Counted from the stretch's first letter, positions 1 through 8,319 are shown. The stretch: 14,937 nucleotides of DNA from JADJPL01 sp964607915 (GCA_964607915.1 CAZSMU010000089.1:1-14937), one strand, 5' to 3'. Notes: a model not told the origin generated them from the letters alone. Numbers and translations are program-made.

Positions 1-1179
1 ATACCACAGCGCGCTTTGCCGCTGGGCAAGGAAAGAAGAATATCCCTGCTGTTCGAGGGCGCGGAGGTCCTCGAGGGTGCCTTGTTGTTCAATCCAGAGG
101 CGAGGCAGGTCGCTGCCGTTGAGCAGATCTATGGGCATCTGGTCGTGGACATACTCAAAGGGGGGCTGCCGCCAGGTAAAATCGGAGCCCATGAACTGGT
201 AGAGAGCCTGCATCAGCGCTTGTCCGAAGGTCCAGGGCAGAAAGGCATGAGGATCCTGGAGATGAATCTGGAAGCCGTTGCAGGTTTGGCCTACATACTT
301 GTCGAAGGTGGGAATAAAAACCGCGGTTCGCAGTGCGGCACCGCGCAGGGAAGGGTGGCGCAGGCGCTCTGCAAAAGAATCGACAAAAGGATACGCCGCG
401 AGTTGTGGGTATCCGATGAGTTCGAAAGGGCGGGTCGTGCCGCGCCCTTCGGAAAGGCTACTCCCTTCAAAAAGGACAGTGCCGGGATATACCTGGGCGG
501 TATCGGTACTTGGAAAATTGGGGGAGGGCAGCACCCAGGGCAGGCCGCTCTGGGCGAAGGTACTTTCGCGGGTCCAGCCGTACATAGGCACGACCCGAAG
601 CCGGGCGTTTACGTCCCAGTGCTGAACGGCATAGCGGGCTACTTCGGCAATGGTCATCCCGTGCCGCATGGGCAGTGGGTACCAGCCTATGATGGAGCGG
701 AAGCGGATATCGGAGATGTTCCCTTCTACGCGGGTTCCCCCCAGCGGGTTAGGCCGGTCGAGCACGACGACTTCGACCCCGGCGCGGGCGCAGGCCTCCA
801 TAGCGAGCACGAGGGTCCAGATATAGGTATAGACGCGGGCCCCGCAGTCTTGCAAGTCCACGATCAGGCAATCTATGCCTTCGAGCATAGAAGGAGTGGG
901 GACGCGCGTTTCGGAATAAAGGCTGTATATAGGCACCTGGAAATAGGGGTGAAAAAAATGGGGCGACTCGATCATATTGTCCTGGGCATCGGTGGCGAAG
1001 CCGTGTTGTGGTGCGAAGAGGGCCTTGAGTCTGTTGCCGAAGACGGCTTTCAGTCCGACGACCCCATGCTGTGCTTTTGCGTCTACGGAAGCACTGTGGC
1101 AGAGATAGGCGATATTTCCGCGGATTTGGTCTTGCAGGTTCTGCTCCTGCAGGAGGCGGTCGAGTCCGGTTTTTACCAT
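1..1179 (-). CDS. NamZ/DUF1343-family exo-beta-N-acetylmuramidase-like protein, 3' end outside window
   Basis: An open minus-strand frame of 393 codons runs from an ATG at 1179 off the left edge, so the last C-terminal residues are missing; NamZ proteins are about 400-420 residues. Family landmarks seen on translating the reverse strand: FAPQHGF (residues 55-61), VDLQDCGARVYTY (107-119), LDRPNPLGG (140-148) and PLPMRHGMT (168-176). NamZ enzymes remove terminal MurNAc from peptidoglycan fragments. Two things are unusual. The protein starts directly in the catalytic domain with no signal peptide, so it is predicted cytoplasmic. The position that is normally Glu in the PEHG motif, which I recall being proposed as catalytic, is Gln58 here. 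The start codon lies one base after the stop of the upstream OmpA-like gene, implying one transcript and probably translational coupling. The family call is firm; enzymatic activity is uncertain. Confidence 0.88.
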   Translation of the reverse strand, partial: MVKTGLDRLLQEQNLQDQIRGNIAYLCHSASVDAKAQHGVVGLKAVFGNRLKALFAPQHGFATDAQDNMIESPHFFHPYFQVPIYSLYSETRVPTPSMLEGIDCLIVDLQDCGARVYTYIWTLVLAMEACARAGVEVVVLDRPNPLGGTRVEGNISDIRFRSIIGWYPLPMRHGMTIAEVARYAVQHWDVNARLRVVPMYGWTRESTFAQSGLPWVLPSPNFPSTDTAQVYPGTVLFEGSSLSEGRGTTRPFELIGYPQLAAYPFVDSFAERLRHPSLRGAALRTAVFIPTFDKYVGQTCNGFQIHLQDPHAFLPWTFGQALMQALYQFMGSDFTWRQPPFEYVHDQMPIDLLNGSDLPRLWIEQQGTLEDLRALEQQGYSSFLAQRQSALWY

Positions 1180-1180
1180 G

Positions 1181-3160
1181 TTATTCGAGGATGGTGACTT
1201 TGATTTCCACTTTTCGGTTTTTGGATTTTTCGCTGCCGTCGCGCAGTTCGCCATTGCCTTTCATAGCGATGCGGTTGATGGGGAACCCTTTACCCAGTAG
1301 CAGCAGGGCGATTCGTTTGGCGCGTTTCTCACTGAGGCCGAGGTTATAGCTTTCTTCCCCTATATCGTCGGCGAAGCCGTTGATTTCTACCCGCATGAGT
1401 TCCTTACCGGCAATTTGGCCAACGAATGCGATGAACTTATCGTTTTCCCCTAATTCGAGTTCGTCGCTGTCGAACTGAAAGTAGAGGGTGAGTTGATAGC
1501 GTTGCAGGGATTTGAAGCCCCCGCTGAAGGTTGCGCTGTCTCCTTTCAGCTCGGGTTCCGGGCGGGGAGGGGGTGGGGGAGTAGGGGTACGGATGGGCTG
1601 TAGCAACAGGTAGGTAGTAAAAAACTGCTTGTTATCCCATTCCGGGACGGGGATTTGTCGGATGTAGGGATGAAACCCCTGGGCCTGGATATTGATTTCG
1701 AGGGTATCGTTGGCGTATAGACAGAGGAAAAAGCGCCCTTGCCCGTCGGATTCTACCAGGCGTCCGTTGCGTAGGCTAGCGGTTGCCTGGATAGGGGTGT
1801 TTTCTATAGAGTCGCGGATCAGGAACTCGGAGAAGGTAATCGGCTCGCTAAAGAGTTCTTCGCCTAATTCTACACGGTAGATATCCATGCCCCCGAAGCC
1901 GTTGGGGCGGTCGGAGGCGAAGTAGCCTGTTTTGCCGTCGGCGGAGAGGAAGAAGCCGAGTTCGCGGTGCGGGGTATTGATTTTGGGACCTAGATTGGTG
2001 GGTTCGCCCCATTTTTTTTCGGCATCGCGAAAGCTGACGAAGATATCCTGGTCGCCCATGCCGAGGTGGCCGGTGGAGGAAAAGTAGAGGGCATTTTCGT
2101 CGTTGCTGATGAAGGGGGCTTCCTCGTCCTGTGCGGTATTGATTTGAGGGCCCATGTTTTGGGGTTCGCTCCAGGAGCCGTTGTTCTGGCGCTTGCTGAA
2201 CCAGATATCGGTACCACCCCGGCCTCCCGGGCGGTTGCTGGCGAAGTAGAGCGTACTGCCGTCGCAACTGATGGCTGCCTGGGACTCCCACTGGTCAGAA
2301 TTGGGATTTCCGTTCATAGGGCTCACTTTTTTGACTTCGTCCCGCTCCAGTTCGGCTTCCCAGATATCGCAGGGGCCCAGGACGGCCTCGCGGTTACAAG
2401 CGGTAAAATACATGCGCCGGCCGTCGCGCACCAGGGTGCTCATGCCTTCGTTGAGAGGGGAGTTCAGGATGTTGCTAAGCGGGGCAGGGTTTTGCCAGCC
2501 GTTGCCGTTGGAGCGGGCGATCAGGAGGTTCTCATCAGCGCCCGGACGCCGACGGGTGAAGTAGATCAGGCTTTGGTCATTGGACAAAAAAGGGAAGTAC
2601 TCATCGGAGCGGCTGTTGATGACCGGGCCCAGGTTGAAGAGGGCAACTTCTTGTTTGAAGCGGGCAGTGTCCATTGAGATCTGGCAGGCGCGCATATTAC
2701 CGCTGAGCTTGGTCAGAAATTGGTCTTCGAGCAGCCGTTCTTTTTCCCCATTGACGGTAAACGAGAGCTCGTCGAGCAACTGTAGGCGGCGGAACTGGTC
2801 AAAAAAGGCCAGTGCCCTGCTGTGCAGCCCCAGCTTGAAGTACAAATCGCCAATTTGGTAGTACATGGCCCTGGAGAACCTGGGGGCCAGTTCTATCACT
2901 TTGAGGTAGTGGGTGAGGGCGCTGCGGTAGTCTTTCATGATTTCATAGCAAAGCCCCATGCCCCGTTGTGCGGCGACCAGGTCGGGCTGTAGGTCAGCCG
3001 CCATACGGAAGCGCCGCAAGGCCTTTTTGAAGTCGTTTTCCAACAACGCCAACTCACCTTGATGATAGTATTCTGTGGCCAGGAGGTTGGGCTGCGCCGA
3101 AACCCGCTCCACCAGGGCGGTCAGGAGAAGGAAGATAATAAGACGTAATGCTGTACCCAT
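1181..3160 (-). CDS. Secreted TPR / PD40-repeat / OmpA C-terminal domain protein
   Basis: I chose the ATG at 3160 (659 residues) over an in-frame ATG at 3256, because it places a clean signal peptide at the N-terminus (residues 1-23, ending VSAQ). Domains in order: TPR helices about 27-125; five WD40-like PD40 blade motifs near 186-202, 237-253, 291-311, 345-362 and 400-417 (for example LYFASNRPGG and YFASDRPNG); a carboxypeptidase-regulatory-like beta-sandwich about 450-505; a Pro-rich linker about 524-537; and an OmpA-like peptidoglycan-binding domain about 555-659. The OmpA domain keeps the two diaminopimelate-contacting residues expected from the family, Asp598 (GFADD) and Arg613 (LSEKRA). 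It is therefore inferred to be an outer-membrane or periplasmic protein that grips peptidoglycan. The architecture is common in Bacteroidota, sometimes among gliding or type IX secretion accessory proteins, but nothing here proves such a role. It is followed one base later by the NamZ-like gene, which fits a peptidoglycan-related unit. Confidence 0.9.
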   Translation of the reverse strand: MGTALRLIIFLLLTALVERVSAQPNLLATEYYHQGELALLENDFKKALRRFRMAADLQPDLVAAQRGMGLCYEIMKDYRSALTHYLKVIELAPRFSRAMYYQIGDLYFKLGLHSRALAFFDQFRRLQLLDELSFTVNGEKERLLEDQFLTKLSGNMRACQISMDTARFKQEVALFNLGPVINSRSDEYFPFLSNDQSLIYFTRRRPGADENLLIARSNGNGWQNPAPLSNILNSPLNEGMSTLVRDGRRMYFTACNREAVLGPCDIWEAELERDEVKKVSPMNGNPNSDQWESQAAISCDGSTLYFASNRPGGRGGTDIWFSKRQNNGSWSEPQNMGPQINTAQDEEAPFISNDENALYFSSTGHLGMGDQDIFVSFRDAEKKWGEPTNLGPKINTPHRELGFFLSADGKTGYFASDRPNGFGGMDIYRVELGEELFSEPITFSEFLIRDSIENTPIQATASLRNGRLVESDGQGRFFLCLYANDTLEINIQAQGFHPYIRQIPVPEWDNKQFFTTYLLLQPIRTPTPPPPPRPEPELKGDSATFSGGFKSLQRYQLTLYFQFDSDELELGENDKFIAFVGQIAGKELMRVEINGFADDIGEESYNLGLSEKRAKRIALLLLGKGFPINRIAMKGNGELRDGSEKSKNRKVEIKVTILE

Positions 3161-3233
3161 AGCGCGCTGCTTGAATAGCCTTTGATTCAGCGATGATAAA
3201 AAAAAAATTGCTTTTTTGGAAATATACCCGCTA

Positions 3234-3261
3234 TTGTATTGCAAGATTTTGTGCATCTTTG
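3234..3261 (+). promoter_or_regulatory. Weak candidate Bacteroidota promoter for the fucosidase gene
   Basis: In the 127-bp gap between the diverging OmpA-like and fucosidase genes, TTG at 3234-3236 is followed after 17 bases by CATCTTTG at 3254-3261, one mismatch from TANNTTTG. Transcription would start about 20 bases before the ATG at 3288. On the opposite strand a TATATTTC, also one mismatch, lies in the same gap and could serve the OmpA-like gene. Both matches are imperfect in AT-rich DNA, so this is a suggestion only. Confidence 0.28.
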
Positions 3262-3287
3262 AAATACACGTTTCATAAGTTCACTAT

Positions 3288-4760
3288 ATGCACACTTCTT
3301 TTTCAACTCTGTTTTCTCGTTTTTTTGGAGTATTCATGGCTCTGTCCGGCTTCTCGCAGGCCCTGGCGGCTCAGGAGCAGGCTTATTTTCCCGACCCCGA
3401 CCCGGCGATACGCCAACGCATCGAGGAGTGGCAGGACTTGAAATTTGGTGTACTCTTCCACTGGGGGCCTTACAGCCAGTGGGGCATCGTAGAAAGCTGG
3501 AGCATCTGCCCGGAGGACCTGTCCTGGGCAACTGGTGCGCGCAAGCCGGGTCTGGGGCAAAATTACGGGGAATACCGGAAGGCGTATGAGGCGCTGCAGA
3601 CTACCTTCAACCCCACCCGCTTCAACCCGGAAGGCTGGGCTGCCGCAGCGCGGCAGGCCGGTATGCGCTATGTGGTCATCACGACCAAACACCACGACGG
3701 CTTTTGCATGTGGGATACGAAATACACGGACTACCGCATCACCCACCCCGGTACGCCGTTTTCGACCCATCCGCGGAGCAATGTAATCCGCGAAGTATTT
3801 GACGCCTTCCGCAAAGAAGGGCTCTGGACCGGCGCCTACTTCTCCAAACCCGACTGGCACAGCGATTTCTATTGGTGGGAGCGCTTCCCACCCGTTGACC
3901 GCAACACCAACTACTCCATCGCCAAGTACCCGGAACAGTGGGCTCGATTCGTGGACTACACCCACAAGCAAATAGGCGAATTGATGAGCGACTACGGGAA
4001 GGTGGATATCCTCTGGCTCGACGGCGGCTGGGTGCGCACAAAAACGGAAGAGGAGCTGAAAAAGGAAATGTTCGAAATCTATGAAGGCAGCCGCTGGGCG
4101 CGCAACCCTCAGAGCCAGGATATCCGCATGGCCGACCTGGTGCGCGATGCCCGCGCCAAACAGCCCCAGCTCATCGTGGTGGACCGCGCTGTGCCAGGGC
4201 CTCACCAGAACTACCTCACCCCCGAGCAGCACATCCCCGAAACCGGTCTCCCGTACCCCTGGGAGACTTGCATGACCATGGGCCAGAGCTGGAGCCATAT
4301 TCCCAATGAAGTCTATAAACCCACCGACGAACTGCTCCGCAAACTGGTAGATATCGTATCCAAAGGGGGTAACTACCTCCTCAATATAGGCCCCCGCCCC
4401 GATGGAGAACTGGATTCTACAGCCTACCAGCGCCTCCAAGATATAGGCGCATGGATGGACGTACACGGTCGCGCTATCTACAACACCCGCCCCTACCGCG
4501 TCTGGCACGAAGGCGACGACCTGCGTTTCACCCAGAGCAAAGATGGGAAAACCGTGTTCGTCTTCTTCCTGAAAAAGCCCGGCACCCCACAGGTCTCCCT
4601 GAAAGCACTGGAAGGATTGCCCGCCCACGCCCGCATCCGTACCCTGGACAGCGGTCAGTCCGTAAAGTGGAAAAAAGGGGCCGAGGGTGTAGAATTAAGC
4701 CTGCCTCCGGCTTTTTTGCAGGCGCGGCATCCGGTAGGCGTACTGGAGGTGGGCTTTTAA
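3288..4760 (+). CDS. Secreted alpha-L-fucosidase, glycoside hydrolase family 29
   Basis: The 490-residue product has an N-terminal signal peptide (about 1-28, ending QALA) and a GH29 (beta/alpha)8 catalytic domain of about 40-400, followed by a short beta-sandwich-like C-terminal domain. Motifs seen: FHWGPYS at 57-63, TKHHDGFCMW at 133-142 (fucose-binding His pair), ILWLDGGW at 241-248 with Asp245 as the expected nucleophile, and PWETCMTMGQSW at 324-335. Glu326 or the nearby Glu318 are the acid/base candidates; the acid/base is poorly conserved in GH29, so I do not decide between them. The family hydrolyses terminal alpha-L-fucose from glycans by retention, presumably in the periplasm or outside the cell here. 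There is no SusC/SusD pair or sulfatase beside it, so it is not in a recognisable polysaccharide utilisation locus. It diverges from the OmpA-like gene and ends at a strong hairpin. Confidence 0.93.
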   Translation: MHTSFSTLFSRFFGVFMALSGFSQALAAQEQAYFPDPDPAIRQRIEEWQDLKFGVLFHWGPYSQWGIVESWSICPEDLSWATGARKPGLGQNYGEYRKAYEALQTTFNPTRFNPEGWAAAARQAGMRYVVITTKHHDGFCMWDTKYTDYRITHPGTPFSTHPRSNVIREVFDAFRKEGLWTGAYFSKPDWHSDFYWWERFPPVDRNTNYSIAKYPEQWARFVDYTHKQIGELMSDYGKVDILWLDGGWVRTKTEEELKKEMFEIYEGSRWARNPQSQDIRMADLVRDARAKQPQLIVVDRAVPGPHQNYLTPEQHIPETGLPYPWETCMTMGQSWSHIPNEVYKPTDELLRKLVDIVSKGGNYLLNIGPRPDGELDSTAYQRLQDIGAWMDVHGRAIYNTRPYRVWHEGDDLRFTQSKDGKTVFVFFLKKPGTPQVSLKALEGLPAHARIRTLDSGQSVKWKKGAEGVELSLPPAFLQARHPVGVLEVGF

Positions 4761-4783
4761 GCAATTCCATATGAGCCTCCGCT

Positions 4784-4832
4784 AAAAACACGACAGGGGC
4801 TATGCAATGCGCATAGCCCCTGTCGTGTTTTT
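4784..4832. terminator. Bidirectional intrinsic terminator between converging genes
   Basis: The two arms, 4784-4805 and 4811-4832, are perfect reverse complements over 22 bases, with a 5-base loop. The arms start with AAAAA and end with TTTTT, so an RNA from either strand gives a GC-rich stem followed by U residues. It sits 24 bases after the fucosidase stop and 16 bases beyond the stop of the glycosyltransferase, as expected for a shared terminator. Confidence 0.9.
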
Positions 4833-4848
4833 GAGAACTTTATTTCTG

Positions 4849-6450
4849 TCAGGCGGGCTTGGCGTCTTTCCAAGTTTGGTAGAACACATACCCATAGCCG
4901 AAGGCCAGCATGAAGTGATAGACCAGGAACGTCGTTTCACCCCAATACAGTCCCCAGACGAAGGCGATGGCGAAATACATGGTCAGCACCCCTTCCAGGA
5001 TGGTCGTCCAGCTCAGTTCGCGAATGATGTATTTATTCGCGGTGAAGCTGTTGTCTTTGCTCGCCTGGATATTGAACTTGGGGGTGCGCACGAAGGGCGA
5101 TTTTTTCCCTCTCCACCCTTCTATTACGGCAATCATATTGTGCAGGGAGAGGCCCATGGAAAGTGCCAGGAAGAGCGGGAAGCGCGTGGCGAACTTCAGG
5201 AGGGCCTTGGGCACAGATTCTTTGCGCACCGGGGATTGCACGTTCGCTGCGTAGAACATGCCCGCCACGACGAGGAGGCCCACCAGGAAACCGGTGAAAG
5301 AGTCTTTGTCGAAGCCGTAGTTCAGTGCGAGGTGGTTTACGGTATAGACCAAGGGTACGCTTGAGACGCCGAGGATGAATACCAGGATAAAAATAGTCGA
5401 ACCCAGCAAGTGCATGCTGGAGCGTACTTTTTTGGCGAAGGACATATCGGCGTTCCAAATGGTAGGCAGCATCTTTTTGGCCGTTTCGGCCCCTCCCTTC
5501 ATCCAGCGGAACTGTTGGGAGCGGTAGCTGTTCATCTCTACCGGTAGTTCGGCGGGTGCGCCTATTTCCTGGAGGAACTTGATTTTATAGCCCTTCAACT
5601 GGGCGCGGATGCTGAGGTCGAGGTCTTCGGTGAGCGTATCGGCTTCCCAGCCTCCTGCCTCGTCAATGGTCTTGCGACGCCATACACCGGCGGTGCCGTT
5701 GAACTGGAGGAAGTCGTCGCTGGCCATGCGCCCTACCTGCTCCACAGTGAAGTGTACGTTCAACTGGTATGCCTGAAGGCGGGTCAGCAAGGAATATTCT
5801 TCATTGATGTGTTCCCAACGGGTTTGTACCACGCCAACGCTCGGATCGGAAAAATGCGGTACCGTGAGGCGCAGGAAATCAGGGCGCGGAAGGAAGTCTG
5901 CATCGAAAATAGCGATGAATTCCCCTTTGGCGAACTCCATGCCGTCCTTTAGCGCACCTGCTTTAAACCCTTTGCGGACTTTGCGGCGGATTTGTTCAAT
6001 GTTAAAACCCAGAGCTTTGTAATAGTTGACCCGCTCGCGCACCAAATCCTGCGTCTCGTCGGTCGAATCGTCGAGGACGTGGATTTCGAAGCGATCCCTG
6101 GGATAGTCGAACTGGGTGACGTTGTCAATGAGCCGCTCTACGACATAGCGCTCGTTGTAGAGGGGCAACTGGATGGTCACGAAGGGAAGCTCTTCGTCCT
6201 CGCCCATCCCGTTCCCGTAGGCATTGCCACCAGGGGCCATGGGCAGGAGGGAAGATGACTGGTCGCCGTCAGCGGCCATGGCAGCGAGTGCGCGTGCCTT
6301 TGCACGGGCAGGGATAGCTTTCAACTGCTTCTGCTTGCGGTTAAAACGCAGGTAGTTGTACAGGATTCCAAACTGTGACACGCCAAAGATGGTGACGTAA
6401 GTCAGCGCAGTCAGATAAATCCCCAGGGACAAAAATCCAATGACGGACAT
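4849..6450 (-). CDS. Membrane GT2 processive glycosyltransferase (cellulose synthase-like)
   Basis: This 533-residue membrane protein has one or two N-terminal membrane helices (about 2-33), a low-complexity linker (about 60-86), a cytosolic GT2 domain (about 88-330) and four or five C-terminal membrane segments (about 346-370, 385-404, 418-442, 482-503 and 507-526). The full processive beta-glycosyltransferase signature is present: DD at 127-128, DAD at 183-185, TED at 274-276 and QQFRW (QxxRW) at 312-316. These bind UDP- or GDP-sugar and the acceptor end of a growing chain. It resembles bacterial relatives of plant CslA/CslC beta-glucan or mannan synthases more than BcsA: no PilZ c-di-GMP domain is visible and no bcsB-like partner lies next to it. 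The polymer made cannot be read from sequence. It is monocistronic here, with its promoter region in the repeat-bearing gap 6451-6816. Confidence 0.9.
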   Translation of the reverse strand: MSVIGFLSLGIYLTALTYVTIFGVSQFGILYNYLRFNRKQKQLKAIPARAKARALAAMAADGDQSSSLLPMAPGGNAYGNGMGEDEELPFVTIQLPLYNERYVVERLIDNVTQFDYPRDRFEIHVLDDSTDETQDLVRERVNYYKALGFNIEQIRRKVRKGFKAGALKDGMEFAKGEFIAIFDADFLPRPDFLRLTVPHFSDPSVGVVQTRWEHINEEYSLLTRLQAYQLNVHFTVEQVGRMASDDFLQFNGTAGVWRRKTIDEAGGWEADTLTEDLDLSIRAQLKGYKIKFLQEIGAPAELPVEMNSYRSQQFRWMKGGAETAKKMLPTIWNADMSFAKKVRSSMHLLGSTIFILVFILGVSSVPLVYTVNHLALNYGFDKDSFTGFLVGLLVVAGMFYAANVQSPVRKESVPKALLKFATRFPLFLALSMGLSLHNMIAVIEGWRGKKSPFVRTPKFNIQASKDNSFTANKYIIRELSWTTILEGVLTMYFAIAFVWGLYWGETTFLVYHFMLAFGYGYVFYQTWKDAKPA

Positions 6451-6478
6451 GGGTAGATGTTATGGTTATGAATGACAA

Positions 6479-6540
6479 ACTTGCCGCGAGGGCTCTACGG
6501 AGCAGTGGATAAAGAACCTCCTGACCCCTCGCAACAAGTC
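6479..6540 (-). repeat. Intergenic repeat copy A with degenerate inverted partner
   Basis: The core reads GACTTGTTGCGAGGGGTCA on the minus strand from 6540 down to 6522. On the plus strand at 6479-6495 lies a degenerate inverted copy (ACTTGCCGCGAGGGCTC) that matches 14 of 17 bases of the core, so the 62-bp block could fold as an imperfect hairpin. It lies 29 bases upstream of the glycosyltransferase start. The same core recurs near 6704, 13194, 13310, 13487 and 14886. Confidence 0.7.
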
Positions 6541-6565
6541 CAATGCACAAAAGCGTTTCTATTAG

Positions 6566-6598
6566 AACGCAGTACCTGCGTTAAGTCACTTTTTTTCA
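6566..6598 (+). terminator. Short stem-loop followed by a T-tract (weak terminator candidate)
   Basis: AACGCAG at 6566-6572 and CTGCGTT at 6576-6582 form a perfect 7-bp stem with a 3-base loop. An unbroken run of T begins about eight bases later. The gap between stem and T-run is longer than ideal, and no plus-strand gene ends upstream, so its role may be something else. Confidence 0.3.
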
Positions 6599-6703
6599 AT
6601 GTTTTTTTTATTTGCGGGGGCAGCGCAACGGGTCCGTTTAAGCCGCTGCAAAAGTACGTATAATCTTGTACCTGCAACAGGTTTTGTACAAAATGGTTTA
6701 CCA

Positions 6704-6773
6704 GACTTATTGCAAGGGGTTGGCGAGGAGGGGAAAATAGCATTTTTGACCCTTCAGGATTCCCCTCGCAACC
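6704..6773 (+). repeat. Intergenic repeat copy B with opposed partner arm
   Basis: The head GACTTATTGCAAGGGGTT starts at 6704, followed by GGCGAGGAGGGGAAAA and an A/T stretch ending in CATTTTTGAC. This tracks copy C at 14886 closely, apart from a few substitutions and a small gap. The right side, TTCCCCTCGCAACC at 6760-6773, is an inverted partial copy of the head, so B is also bounded by opposed arms. It lies just upstream of the lipoprotein promoter box. Confidence 0.7.
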
Positions 6774-6783
6774 ATATTCAGAT

Positions 6784-6791
6784 TACTTTTG
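6784..6791 (+). promoter_or_regulatory. Bacteroidota -7 promoter box for the beta-helix lipoprotein
   Basis: TACTTTTG is an exact match to the Bacteroidota consensus TANNTTTG. It ends 25 bases before the ATG at 6817, giving a leader of roughly 20 bases. No good TTTG -33 element lies at the usual 17-23 base distance; the nearest is TTTG at 6745-6748, 35 bases away, inside repeat B. That lowers confidence. Confidence 0.42.
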
Positions 6792-6816
6792 CGTTTGAAA
6801 ACGTGAATCCATTGCG

Positions 6817-8319
6817 ATGAGTAAATATCTGCCTCTTCTTTTTTTCATACCTTTTGCAGCGCTGCTCTATTCCTGTGGCCCGGAGGAGGTGTTCCTGACC
6901 GACCCGGCCGCGAAGCTGGCATTTTCGTTGGACACCCTGCGTTTCGACACCGTTTTTACGCAACTGGGCTCTGCTACGCGGCAGTTCAAGGTGTATAACC
7001 GCAATGATCGGCCAGTGCGGGTTTCCCAAATCCGGATATTGGGCAGCAGCAAAGTAAAATTCCGCATGAATGTGGACGGTATTCCCGGCAGCGACATCCG
7101 GGACGTGGAAATCGGAGCCAACGACAGTATTTACGTTTTTGCCGAAGTGACAATCGACCCGAACCAACCAGTATCGGTAAGTCCGTTCATCGTAGAAGAC
7201 AAGATTGTATTTGAGACGAACGGCAACCTCCAGGAGGTGCGCCTGGAGGCCTGGGGGCAGAACGCCAACTACTTCCCCAGCCGCTTCAACCGCGGCGTGC
7301 CGGTAGTGCTGAGTTGCCGCAACGGTGAGCTCACCTGGAATGACCCTAAACCCTACGTGTTGTATGGTATTGTCTTTATAGACAGTTGCACCCTTAATAT
7401 TCCCCCGGGTACGCGCATTTATGTACACGGAGGCATCGCCCGGAATGACCTGTTCGGCGTATTCAACGACGGTATGCTCTACACCTTGCCGAACGGGCGT
7501 ATCCGAATGACGGGCACGCGCGAAAAACCCGTCATTGTGCAGGGTGTTCGCCTCGAAGCGCCTTTTCAAGATGAGCCGGGCCAATGGGCAGGCATCGTGT
7601 TAGGGAAGCGGAGCAAAGGCAATGTGGTGGAAAACACGCATATCCGGGGTAGTATCTTCGGGATTTACGCCGATTCTGCTTCCGACCTGACCTTGCGCAG
7701 TACGCGGATATACCATACATCGAGCAGCGGCCTCATAGGCGTCCGGAGCCGTATAACAGCAGAAAACTGCCTGATATACAAAAACTTGTCGAACTCGGTT
7801 GTCTTGTCGCACGGGGGAGACTACTCCTTTTCCTACAGTACGATATGCAGCTACGGGGTGAACGCTGCCGCTTTGTCGGCCAGCAATTACTTCTGCTACG
7901 ACGACCCTCTGATTTGCAGGGTCCGCAGCGATTACCGGCTGAACGCGTCTTTTCGCAACTGTATTTTCTTTGGTTCGCAAAAGGACCAGATCCGATTGGC
8001 GGACGTATCCGGCGGAAACCCGGCGAGCATGTTCAACTTGAGCTTCCAGAACTGCGTCGTGCGCGTGGAGGGCCTGTTGACGGAGCAGAACAAGCGCTAC
8101 GCGCAATTTTTTCAGACCTATTGCAGCGATTGTATCAACGGGAAAGCCACGGACCGGCTTTTTATGGATCCCGGCAAAGACAATTTTTACCTGGACTCTT
8201 TGTCCATCGCATTGGATAAAGGAAAACCTGTACTATCGCCCCAGCCCGTCTTATTCGACCTCGAAGGGAAGGCGCGCAGTACTTCAACCCCTGACCCCGG
8301 TTGTTTTGAACGGAACTAA
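6817..8319 (+). CDS. Lipoprotein with right-handed parallel beta-helix domain
   Basis: The 500-residue product begins with a lipoprotein signal peptide; the lipobox LYSC places the acylated Cys at residue 20, so it is membrane-anchored, probably in the outer membrane. Residues about 35-150 look like an Ig-like or immunoglobulin-type beta domain (a stretch on cumulative or cardinal value of the kind FKVYNRNDRPVRVSQIRI). From about 190 on there are short repeating beta-strand units with small and Asn residues (IRGSIFGIYADSASDLTL, IGVRSRITAENCLIYKN, LNASFRNCIFFGS), typical of pectate-lyase-like beta-helices. The C-terminus PDPGCFERN resembles the D-x-G-x-x-E ending common in such proteins. I see no recognisable catalytic triad, so binding or degrading a polysaccharide is only a guess. 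Its stop codon overlaps the stop of the converging mgsA. Confidence 0.85.
   Translation: MSKYLPLLFFIPFAALLYSCGPEEVFLTDPAAKLAFSLDTLRFDTVFTQLGSATRQFKVYNRNDRPVRVSQIRILGSSKVKFRMNVDGIPGSDIRDVEIGANDSIYVFAEVTIDPNQPVSVSPFIVEDKIVFETNGNLQEVRLEAWGQNANYFPSRFNRGVPVVLSCRNGELTWNDPKPYVLYGIVFIDSCTLNIPPGTRIYVHGGIARNDLFGVFNDGMLYTLPNGRIRMTGTREKPVIVQGVRLEAPFQDEPGQWAGIVLGKRSKGNVVENTHIRGSIFGIYADSASDLTLRSTRIYHTSSSGLIGVRSRITAENCLIYKNLSNSVVLSHGGDYSFSYSTICSYGVNAAALSASNYFCYDDPLICRVRSDYRLNASFRNCIFFGSQKDQIRLADVSGGNPASMFNLSFQNCVVRVEGLLTEQNKRYAQFFQTYCSDCINGKATDRLFMDPGKDNFYLDSLSIALDKGKPVLSPQPVLFDLEGKARSTSTPDPGCFERN

Larger units (their letters stand above)
6451..6816. other. 366-bp divergent gap with repeats and hairpins, no gene
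   Basis: This gap separates the minus-strand glycosyltransferase from the plus-strand beta-helix lipoprotein. I see no credible coding frame. It holds two copies of the intergenic repeat family in opposed pairs (6479-6540 and 6704-6773), a short stem-loop with a T-tract (6566-6598), a further 5-bp inverted repeat ACCTG/CAGGT at 6670-6682 flanked on both sides by TTGTAC, and an exact -7 promoter box at 6784-6791 for the lipoprotein gene. Confidence 0.7.

Noticed and set aside
16..1197. Long plus-strand open frame of 393 codons
   Set aside because: It is the mirror of the NamZ-like gene on the minus strand, whose translation has clear family motifs; the plus-strand product resembles nothing and is low in typical protein character.
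3161..3256. Upstream ATG at 3256 as start of the OmpA-like protein
   Set aside because: It would bury a clean signal peptide 32 residues inside the protein and use up most of the divergent promoter region.
3303..4628. 441-codon minus-strand open frame
   Set aside because: It lies opposite the GH29 fucosidase, which has full catalytic motifs; the antisense frame is open because of high G+C codon bias.
3288..6450. Fucosidase plus glycosyltransferase as a polysaccharide utilisation or export locus
   Set aside because: The genes converge on a strong terminator, and no SusC/D, transporter, Wzx/Wzy or other glycan genes are beside them.
6451..6816. A small RNA or tRNA gene in the gap
   Set aside because: I found no cloverleaf, CCA end or recognisable ncRNA fold; the hairpins seen are short or belong to the repeat family.
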